The notes under the pieces are model-generated. The model ran no database searches and had not been told where the DNA came from. It saw only the letters and a list, made by a program, of their open reading frames with translations. 40,566 nt of DNA. Source: an uncultured bacterium. GTDB lineage: Bacteria > Planctomycetota > Brocadiia > Brocadiales > Scalinduaceae. Positions 1 through 7,728 of the stretch are shown here, piece by piece. The position numbers and the translations under genes are program-made. Every line of letters starts with the position of its first letter. Position 1 is the stretch's first letter. The DNA lies in assembly GCA_913055705.1 (NCBI GenBank), contig CAJXKT010000006.1, positions 1 to 40,566 of the forward strand, written 5' to 3'.

Positions 1-2187
1 ATTACGGCTGTATCTACTACTATAGTTTCCTTTATTCCTGTGTTCTTTATGCAGAGTCAGGAAGGCAGGCTTTTTAAGCCACTGGCGTACACAAAGACAT
101 TTGCCCTGTTTGCTTCGGTCGTTGTTGCCATAACGGTCGTACCGGTACTGTGTAACCTGTTTTTAAAGGAAGTAAATTGGCGAAAGAAGACTTCAATAAT
201 CCTTGGAGGTTCTTCCGGTATATGTTTAATATTTATAATTCGGTATCTGATATTTGGAAGATACGAAACTATTAGTATGCCAACTGCATGGATATTTTCA
301 ACGGTTGGAGGTTTGCTCATTGGATTGCTTATTTACGTAATGAGCAGAGAACGCCTCAGACCAATGGAGAAAAACGTTATTTCTCGGGGCATATGTGCTG
401 TATATGAACCTGCGCTCAGGTGGATACTTGCCCACAAGGTTATTTTCCTGATAATTCCTGCATTTATAGTCTTTAGTGGAGTTTTTATATGGTTGGGTCT
501 GGGACGGATGGCTTATCCGGTTGAAAAGGGATTAAGTTATGTCATGTTGGATTTAAATAAGATTAGCCCCTGGGTTGCACTTAAACACAAATTTCCTGGG
601 ATCGGTCGTGAGTTCATGCCTGCACTGGATGAGGGGTCTTTTCTTTACATGCCTTCGTTCTTACCTGCTGCGAGTCTGACAGAGGTGATGGCCGGTTTGA
701 AGAAGCAGGACATATTAATGGAACAGATACCTGAGGTGGATATGGTTGTTGGTAAACTGGGCAGGGCTGAGACTGCTCTTGATCCGGCTCCGACTGCAAT
801 GATTGAGACAATTGTAAATCTGAAGCCAAAGGACCAATGGAGAATAGTGACTGTGAAGAGGTGGTATTCAGATTGGTATATTCCACGATGGACGAAAAGT
901 ATCTTGGGCTTAATATGGTCAGATGAGAGGACTATCACAAAGAATGAGATCCTTGAGGAATTGCGCAAAGCTACGGATATGCCCGGTGTTGTACCCACGT
1001 GGCTTCAACCGATACAGACACGGGTGATCATGCTCCAGTCCGGCCTGCGTGCAATGATGGGGGCAAAGATATTTGGCGCTGATCTGAAGGAAATTGAACG
1101 TATAGGCTTGCAATTAGAGTCAATAATAAAACAGGTACCGGGAGCAGTTGACGTGATAGCCGATCGCATCGTTGGTAAGCCTTACATTGAGTTTAAAATA
1201 AACCGTGAAGCAATTGCAAGATACGGGGTGAATCTGAGTGATGTTCAGGATGTCATAGAGGTTGCCATTGGGGGTAAGAATATAACCTGGACTGTTGAGG
1301 GCCGCGAACGTTATCCGGTAAGGGCCAGATATATGAGAGAGATCAGGGATAATTTCGAGATGCTACCGAAGATACTCATCCCGACTCCTACCGGTGCGCA
1401 GATTCCCATTACACAGGTATGCGATATTGAATATACAATAGGCCCTTCCATGATTAAGAGTGAGGATACTCTTATGGTAGGGTATGTTACTTTTAATACA
1501 AGGGAACGTGATGAAGTTAGCGTGGTTGAAGATGCCGATAAGCTCGTAAAGGCGAAGATAGCCTCCGGAGAGTTCAGCTTACCTAAAGGGTATTATATAA
1601 AATGGGCGGGTCAATTTGAGAATCAGATAAGGGCTAATAAGCGTATGGCCATTCTGTTGCCCATATGCCTTTTCGTAAACTTTTTTATACTCTTTCTTCA
1701 GTTCAGGACTATTTCGACGACGTTGTTTGTTTATATAGCAATTCCCGTATCACTGGCTGGTGGTTTTATACTGCTTAATGTATTTGGTTACAACCTCAGC
1801 GTTGCAGTATGGGTAGGTTTCATAGCACTGTTTGGTATTGCGGTAGATAATGGTGTGATCACGGCGACGTATCTTGAGCAGACATTTAGAAAGCGAAAGA
1901 TCAGTTCCATTGAAGATGCCCGTGATGCAACTGTACTTGCATGTCTGAAGCGTATTCGTCCCTGCCTTATGACGGTAGCCACTACAATTATTGCCCTGAT
2001 GCCCATCCTCTTGTCAACGGGGCGAGGTTCTGATGTGATGAAGCCGATGGCAATCCCAACCGTTGGAGGCATGACCGTAGCCCTGATCACGATCTTTATA
2101 GTTCCCTGCTGTTATTGCGGACTCATGGAGCTTAAGCTGAGATGGGGCATCGAGGATCCTCGCTTTGAAGAAAACGCCACAGTTTAG
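1..2187 (+). CDS. Heavy-metal efflux RND transporter, CusA/CzcA family (5'-truncated by window edge)
   Basis: Frame is open from base 1 (ITAVSTTIVSFIPVFFM...), before the listed ATG at 40. RND motifs: GREFMPALDEGSF, AETALDPAPTAMIETIVNLKP, NITWTVEGRERYPVRARY, GYYIKWAGQFENQ. Confidence 0.93.
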   Translation: MTAVSTTIVSFIPVFFMQSQEGRLFKPLAYTKTFALFASVVVAITVVPVLCNLFLKEVNWRKKTSIILGGSSGICLIFIIRYLIFGRYETISMPTAWIFSTVGGLLIGLLIYVMSRERLRPMEKNVISRGICAVYEPALRWILAHKVIFLIIPAFIVFSGVFIWLGLGRMAYPVEKGLSYVMLDLNKISPWVALKHKFPGIGREFMPALDEGSFLYMPSFLPAASLTEVMAGLKKQDILMEQIPEVDMVVGKLGRAETALDPAPTAMIETIVNLKPKDQWRIVTVKRWYSDWYIPRWTKSILGLIWSDERTITKNEILEELRKATDMPGVVPTWLQPIQTRVIMLQSGLRAMMGAKIFGADLKEIERIGLQLESIIKQVPGAVDVIADRIVGKPYIEFKINREAIARYGVNLSDVQDVIEVAIGGKNITWTVEGRERYPVRARYMREIRDNFEMLPKILIPTPTGAQIPITQVCDIEYTIGPSMIKSEDTLMVGYVTFNTRERDEVSVVEDADKLVKAKIASGEFSLPKGYYIKWAGQFENQIRANKRMAILLPICLFVNFFILFLQFRTISTTLFVYIAIPVSLAGGFILLNVFGYNLSVAVWVGFIALFGIAVDNGVITATYLEQTFRKRKISSIEDARDATVLACLKRIRPCLMTVATTIIALMPILLSTGRGSDVMKPMAIPTVGGMTVALITIFIVPCCYCGLMELKLRWGIEDPRFEENATV

Positions 2188-2244
2188 TATTCCATCTTTA
2201 CAACACTTTCAATGAAAATATGGACATAGATCATCCCTCCAATA

Positions 2245-3156
2245 CTATTGTATGCCCAGTTTAAATTTAAGAGATTTGAGGGTATTTTTCATAAGCATCG
2301 TAATCGTCATAGGTCCAACACCACCGGGAACCGGCGTAATACTTCCGGCAATCTCTTTGGCTGCTTCGAAATCAACGTCACCTCTTAACACAGCGACCAT
2401 TTTGTTTGGATCCTTCTTGCTGGGTTTCTCGCCTACCCTGTTAACTCCAACGTCAATCACGCATGCACCCGGTTTAATCCACTCCGGTTTTACCAGGCCG
2501 GGAACACCGGCAGCAACGATTAAGATATCCGCACGTTTGCAGTGTTCGTCCATATTCTTTGTGCGTGTATGAACAATGGTGACTGTGGAATTGGCGCCAT
2601 TTCCTTTCTGAAGCATCATATTGGCAATTGGTTTTCCAACAATATTTGAACGTCCGACCACTACCACTTCAGCTCCACTTGTTTCAACACCCGCACGTAC
2701 AATCATCTCCTGGATACCGGCAGGTGTGCACGGAGGGAATCTAACCTCATCTCCGCCGATCATGAGACGCCCTACATTCACGGGATGGAAGCCGTCGACG
2801 TCCTTATCCGGATCAACGGCATTTAGAACCTTCTTTTCATCTATGTGATCAGGGAGGGGAAGCTGGACAAGGATACCGTTTATAGAATCATCGTTATTAT
2901 ACTTGTCGATAAGTGCAAGGAGGTCATCTTCCGAGATATCGACCGGTTGAGAATCCTGAACCTCATTGAAGCCGACCCTGTGGGCGGTCTTAATCTTCAG
3001 AGTTACATACGACATTGAGGCAGGATTTTCACCTATCAGTATAGTTACAAGTCCGGGCACAACCCCGTGCTTTTCTTTTATTTCCGCTACTTCTGCAGTA
3101 ATCTCTTCTAATATTTGTTCTCGAATCTCAGTACCTTTGATTAGTTTTGCAGTCAT
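2245..3156 (-). CDS. folD: Bifunctional methylenetetrahydrofolate dehydrogenase/methenyltetrahydrofolate cyclohydrolase
   Basis: FolD motifs: SYVTLKIKTAHRVGF, GILVQLPLPDHID, DVDGFHPVNVGRL, VVVGRSNIVGKP, PVPGGVGPMTITMLMKNTL. Confidence 0.96.
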   Translation of the reverse strand: MTAKLIKGTEIREQILEEITAEVAEIKEKHGVVPGLVTILIGENPASMSYVTLKIKTAHRVGFNEVQDSQPVDISEDDLLALIDKYNNDDSINGILVQLPLPDHIDEKKVLNAVDPDKDVDGFHPVNVGRLMIGGDEVRFPPCTPAGIQEMIVRAGVETSGAEVVVVGRSNIVGKPIANMMLQKGNGANSTVTIVHTRTKNMDEHCKRADILIVAAGVPGLVKPEWIKPGACVIDVGVNRVGEKPSKKDPNKMVAVLRGDVDFEAAKEIAGSITPVPGGVGPMTITMLMKNTLKSLKFKLGIQ

Positions 3157-3347
3157 TTCTCAAGTTCTCCTTTTATAATATGCGTTATGTTTAATTGTAC
3201 AATACCAGTGGCGTTTTATTGATTTTCCATTTGATATTGAGAAAAGCTCTATACGCAGTTCATCGTCTGTATTTCTTAACAAAAGCGTCTAGAAAGGTAG
3301 GATAATAGTAAAATAATCATTAAAATACAACTTTTTTTCTTACTCCT

Positions 3348-4283
3348 TCAATCTCTTTTGAGGTGTGGGTTATCACTACATACATTAGATTCAAATTGTA
3401 TGACGGTATGACCAATACTAAACTTTTCGTTTACCAGTGTGTTGATATTTGACATGATTTGTTGAGTTTCACTGACCATTATGTCTTTGATATAAATGTG
3501 TGCACTCATTGCGTACATACCTGACGTAATCGTCCATATATGAACATCATGCACCCCCTCTATTTCATCAAGTTCACTTATACTCTTTACTACATTCTCC
3601 AAGTCTACATCCTTTGGAGTAGCCTCAAGCAGGATGTCAACGGATTCCGTAATTAACTGATATGACCATACCAGGATTACGATACATATCAGGATACTCA
3701 GGGCAGGATCTAATATATACCATTGTGTATAATGCATAATAATTGCCCCAAAGACTACAACCAGAGATGAAAATGTATCTGCCATCATGTGCATGAAAGC
3801 AGATTTGATATTTAAACTGCCGTGACTTGTTTTGAGGATGTATGCACATGCGAGATTTACAAGAAGGCCGACAATGGCGACAATGAGCATGTGCCCGCTT
3901 GCAACAGGTTCCGGATTAATGATGCGTTTATAGGCATGGAAGAAGATCCATATGGTGATTAAGAATAAAGTAGCGCCGTTAAATAATGCGGCTAAGATTT
4001 CCAGACGGTAAAAGCCGTAGGTTTTCCTGGCGGTTGGAGGCCTTGATGCAAACATAATCGCCCCGAGGCTTATCAATAGAGCGATCATGTGGGTTAGCAT
4101 ATGTCCTGCATCACTGAGCAGGGCTAAACTATTGGTTAGAAAACCTGCGATACCTTCCACAATGAACATAGTTCCGGTTAAGGCACATGCTAATACAAGT
4201 TTTGAGCGCTCCTCTCCCCGGTGTGTGTGGTTGTGGGAGCTATTAGACACTTTATCTATTTTTGTGTTGTGATGTATTGACAT
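3348..4283 (-). CDS. Cation diffusion facilitator (CzcD-like) transporter
   Basis: CDF signature SLALLSDAGHMLTHMIAL, HMMADTFSSLVVVFGAIIM and a C-terminal cytoplasmic domain with HDVHIWTITSGMYAMSAHI; His-rich N-terminus. Confidence 0.93.
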   Translation of the reverse strand: MSIHHNTKIDKVSNSSHNHTHRGEERSKLVLACALTGTMFIVEGIAGFLTNSLALLSDAGHMLTHMIALLISLGAIMFASRPPTARKTYGFYRLEILAALFNGATLFLITIWIFFHAYKRIINPEPVASGHMLIVAIVGLLVNLACAYILKTSHGSLNIKSAFMHMMADTFSSLVVVFGAIIMHYTQWYILDPALSILICIVILVWSYQLITESVDILLEATPKDVDLENVVKSISELDEIEGVHDVHIWTITSGMYAMSAHIYIKDIMVSETQQIMSNINTLVNEKFSIGHTVIQFESNVCSDNPHLKRD

Positions 4284-4629
4284 TTTTCATATTGACGTTA
4301 TAGAAAACATTTATTATAAAAAATAGTCTCTTAAGTACAAGGCATAAATCAGTTTCCTCCAGATGTTAATTCTTGATTTTGACAGGGATATGTTTTGTAC
4401 TTTCTTGTGTGTTATGAGATTAAAAAACCTTATATTTCCAGCTCTTTTAATTCCTTGACTCCAGTGGTTTCCGATGGTAGAAAGAAGTGTAATTTACCTG
4501 TACTGCATAGCGGTTATTGCAGAAGAATGTTCTGGTTTAAATAAGCAGAGTTTAGAAAAAGAGTAACTATTTCTCCGGCTCCATCCATTCCGGCAGTACT
4601 TTTTCAATTGTTTGTAGTGTATACGATAA

Positions 4630-5088
4630 ATGACAAAGGTATATGCAGGCCTTGGATCTAATCTTGGAAACAGAGAGGCAAATTTAGTCCGTGCTATTAC
4701 CAGGATAGATGCATGTAATGATATTTGTGTTAAAGGCGAATCCGGGTTTTTGGAAACAAAGCCTGTTGGCGGCCCTCCACAGCCAGACTATCTTAACTGT
4801 GCCATAGTATTGGATACAGAAATTGAGCCACATGAACTGTTGAAAGAGTTTAAGAAGATTGAGACAGAACTCGGGAGAAAGCCGGGTGTAAGATGGGGGC
4901 CGAGGATTATAGACCTCGATATACTATTATATGGAGATAGGGTCATAAATGATCATAATCTTAAGATTCCTCATGAAAGCATGCATAAACGTATTTTTGT
5001 GTTAGAACCATTATGTGAGATATCTCCTGATATCAGGCATCCTGTATTAAGGAGAAATATTTCTGAACTATTGGAAGAATTAAAGTAG
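4630..5088 (+). CDS. folK: 2-amino-4-hydroxy-6-hydroxymethyldihydropteridine pyrophosphokinase
   Basis: YAGLGSNLGNREANL, FLETKPVGGPPQPDYLNCA, RWGPRIIDLDILLYGD, IPHESMHKRIFVLEPL. Confidence 0.95.
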   Translation: MTKVYAGLGSNLGNREANLVRAITRIDACNDICVKGESGFLETKPVGGPPQPDYLNCAIVLDTEIEPHELLKEFKKIETELGRKPGVRWGPRIIDLDILLYGDRVINDHNLKIPHESMHKRIFVLEPLCEISPDIRHPVLRRNISELLEELK

Positions 5089-5116
5089 GCATCGGCTGTT
5101 TCCTTGAAGGAGTAAA

Positions 5117-6190
5117 ATGTTATTTAAGATTGATAAATATATTATTAAGACATTTGTACCGACTTTCATCATATGTATGTTTGCAGTTTGTGGTATTTAT
5201 ATAGTTATTGATGTGATTCAGAAGCTTGATGATTTTATTGAAATGGGTTCCAAGGCGTTTGCGTTGGCAGGACATTACTATGGACTTATGATACCGGTAT
5301 TTGTAGCACAACTATTTCCTGCGATAACACTGATCGCAGTGAGTCTGGTTCTTGTAAAGTTTGCAAAGAATAATGAAATATTGGCTATGCAGGTTGCAGG
5401 GATTAATCTTTATAGGATTTTACTTCCTGTTTTCATTTTATCGGTTTTTATGTCGTTTATATCAGTTGCAAATCAGGAACTGCTTATACCAAAACTTGCT
5501 GAGGGACTGGTAAAAGTAGAGCAGTCAACATTCGAAGAGGAAGAAAAAAATAATATCCTTACTGAAGATGAGGCAAATCGCTTACTCTTAAGGGTGTGGA
5601 CATTTAATGTTGTTGAAGGAAGGTTAGAATCTGTATTTGTCATTGGAAAAAACGAAGAAGGTAAAAAAGAGTTTACTATCAGTGCCAAGAAAGGTAAATG
5701 GACAGATGACAAAAGATGGTTGTTAATGAATGTAGTCAGGCATAACTATGATGAAAGTGGTAAGTGGGTTGCTCCTGCGCAATCAATGGATGAGTATTAC
5801 CTGGAAACTACATTAACACCTGAGCAACTAAGCATAGTTGATATCAATTCGACACTGAAGAGTTTTAAAGAATTAAGAGAATTATGTAAAAAAGAACCGG
5901 AGAATCCGAGATATAGCGTTATGTTTCATGCTAGGGCGGCGTCTCCTCTGACTAATTTTGTGCTGCTTTTTTTAGGTATTCCCTTTGTTGTGGGCTTTGA
6001 AAGAATGAGCAGGAATGTCTTTCTGAGGGTTGGGATAAGTATCCTTATTTGTTGTGCATTCTTTGTCTTATCGTATGTCTGCATGAATCTTGGTAATATG
6101 GGCATTCTACATCCAGTCCTGGCAGCATGGTTGCCGGTAGTTTTGTTTGGGTGTCTGGGATTATTCTTATTTGATGGAATGCGTATTTAG
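5117..6190 (+). CDS. LptF/LptG family (YjgP/YjgQ) LPS export permease
   Basis: N-terminal IDKYIIKTFVPTF, membrane segments and periplasmic domain typical of YjgP/YjgQ; C-terminal LFLGIPFVVGFERMSRNVFLRVGISI. Confidence 0.85.
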   Translation: MLFKIDKYIIKTFVPTFIICMFAVCGIYIVIDVIQKLDDFIEMGSKAFALAGHYYGLMIPVFVAQLFPAITLIAVSLVLVKFAKNNEILAMQVAGINLYRILLPVFILSVFMSFISVANQELLIPKLAEGLVKVEQSTFEEEEKNNILTEDEANRLLLRVWTFNVVEGRLESVFVIGKNEEGKKEFTISAKKGKWTDDKRWLLMNVVRHNYDESGKWVAPAQSMDEYYLETTLTPEQLSIVDINSTLKSFKELRELCKKEPENPRYSVMFHARAASPLTNFVLLFLGIPFVVGFERMSRNVFLRVGISILICCAFFVLSYVCMNLGNMGILHPVLAAWLPVVLFGCLGLFLFDGMRI

Positions 6191-6285
6191 TGTCTTTACA
6201 GAGAAACTAATCAAATCATTTTTTAGGCTTAGTCAGGAAAATTTGTTGTTAATGAGTAGAGATGCAGGGATTGAGATGATTGCCC

Positions 6286-7467
6286 TCACTCAGTGTCTTT
6301 GTCTAACTTTTCAATCTTGACTATACCGTAAAGAAATAGATAGGCGATGGCAAGGCCTACTATAAAACCAATTGCAGTTGAGTGAAATGCTATGATTACA
6401 GCTGCTGTCAGGAGCATGACGAACATATCGCTTCTTGTCTTAGTATCTCGTGACGTCATTGCGAGTTCCATACCGGAGAATGTAAGAAGAACTCCGAGGA
6501 CACTTAACGGATAAACAGACAATAACTTAATGGCATAAGCACCAAAGAAAAAGCCGATAATCATTTTAACTATCCCAAGGATAGCTATGCTTCCTCCGGT
6601 CCTGGCTCCGAAACTATACTGCCCGGCCAGGCCTCCGGCACCATGGCACATCGGCATAGCTCCAAACCAGCACCCTATAAGGTTCATCAGACCTACACTG
6701 GTAGATACCCTTCTTACATCAGCACCTTTCTTTGGGAAGAGATCCCAGGAAAGTGCGCATACGGCAATTACTGAGTTCAGGATGGTCAGAGGTATTTGAG
6801 GTATTGCCGCCCGGAATGTACCACTTATAAAGTCATCCGCATTTAAAGTAACAAATTCTGGGATACTTAGTTCATAACTGAATCCCTTGAGAATGTCTGG
6901 TGTTCGTAAAAAGAGAAATATAAAGCCAATTGCAAAGATTACAAGGGCACCGGGAAACTTTTTGCTGAAGAACAGGAATAGGACAAGCAAGCCGCAAAAG
7001 GCTCCTACCGCTATACTGTCAAGACCAAATATAGTGTTGGTATTGGTAACCATTTTAATACCCTTGATAATAAGCAATAAGCCAAGCCCAAGTTGTAACC
7101 CCCTGATAACACTAAGAGGTATGTGTCTGTTTAGAAATACTATCAGGTTTGTTACACCCAGCATAAATACAATTGCGCTTACCACTATTCCGGCAGCTAA
7201 TATCTCATTAAGCGTGAGACCCTCATTGATTGCAATTATGCCTATCGCCTTCATTGGCTGAACGGCAATGGGTATACCAAATATAAAACCGGAGATCAGG
7301 TTGAAAAGTCCGGAGAAGAACAAGGCACTTCCGGCATTCAAACCGCAGACCGTTACCAAACCCACCAGTATGGGAATAAATGTTCCCATGTCGCCTAATG
7401 CCCCTGCAAATTCGTGTCGGTTGAAACGAAAGCCCTTAATATTATTTAATATATTTTTTGTCCACAT
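6286..7467 (-). CDS. Putative molybdate/sulfate transporter (MOT1/SulP-like)
   Basis: EFAGALGDMGTFIPILVGL, VQPMKAIGIIAINEGLT, GAMPMCHGAGGLAGQYSFGARTGGS; multiple TM helices. Preceded by a Moco-type riboswitch, which supports a molybdate role. Confidence 0.85.
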   Translation of the reverse strand: MWTKNILNNIKGFRFNRHEFAGALGDMGTFIPILVGLVTVCGLNAGSALFFSGLFNLISGFIFGIPIAVQPMKAIGIIAINEGLTLNEILAAGIVVSAIVFMLGVTNLIVFLNRHIPLSVIRGLQLGLGLLLIIKGIKMVTNTNTIFGLDSIAVGAFCGLLVLFLFFSKKFPGALVIFAIGFIFLFLRTPDILKGFSYELSIPEFVTLNADDFISGTFRAAIPQIPLTILNSVIAVCALSWDLFPKKGADVRRVSTSVGLMNLIGCWFGAMPMCHGAGGLAGQYSFGARTGGSIAILGIVKMIIGFFFGAYAIKLLSVYPLSVLGVLLTFSGMELAMTSRDTKTRSDMFVMLLTAAVIIAFHSTAIGFIVGLAIAYLFLYGIVKIEKLDKDTE

Positions 7468-7488
7468 AATTGCCTAAAGTATGATTAA

Positions 7489-7534
7489 ACAAAAAAACCA
7501 TCGTTCTGTCTTGTAAAAGATAGAACGATGGTTC
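7489..7534 (-). terminator. Intrinsic terminator between Moco-type RNA and transporter gene
   Basis: Minus strand AACCATCGTTCTATCTTTTACAAGACAGAACGATGGTTTTTTTG: long hairpin followed directly by a T-run, about 30 nt upstream of the transporter start. Confidence 0.88.
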
Positions 7535-7550
7535 TAGTTAACATTCTCGT

Positions 7551-7652
7551 TGCCATCTCCTTTCCAAGAAGGGGAGGTATAAGTGTTTCCGCTCATACCC
7601 TATCGGTTATTTATCCATTGAATTCTATTTCAGGTTAAATAACTCGGAGATA
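7551..7652 (-). promoter_or_regulatory. Molybdenum/tungsten cofactor (Moco RNA motif) riboswitch
   Basis: Minus strand ATCTCCGAGTTATTTAACCTGAAATAGAATTCAATGGATAAATAACCGATAGGGTATGAGCGGAAACACTTATACCTCCCCTTCTTGGAAAGGAGATGGC. P1 ATCTCC/GGAGAT, GTTATTT/AAATAAC stem, GGTAT..ATACC stem with GCGGAAACAC loop, and 3' GGAAAGGAGATGGC match the recalled Moco motif. Sits upstream of a molybdate transporter and downstream of a molybdoenzyme. Confidence 0.85.
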
Positions 7653-7676
7653 CAAAATTTAGATTGTATTGAATAT

Positions 7677-7728
7677 GTAGGAGTGAACCCGCCAAACTGC
7701 CGTCAGGCAGGCTGCCGTTTGCCCCTAC
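7677..7728. repeat. Palindromic REP-like interspersed element (GTAGG...CCTAC)
   Basis: GTAGGAGTGAACCCGCCAAACTGCCGTCAGGCAGGCTGCCGTTTGCCCCTAC: complementary ends and internal CTGCC-gtca-GGCAG dyad. The right end overlaps the stop codon of the formate dehydrogenase ORF. Confidence 0.6.

Noticed and set aside
4290-4629. Protein-like C-terminal fragments in the minus strand (for example TIEKVLPEWMEPEK*)
   Set aside because: Considered a decayed gene, but the frames are short, lack starts, and no family could be named.
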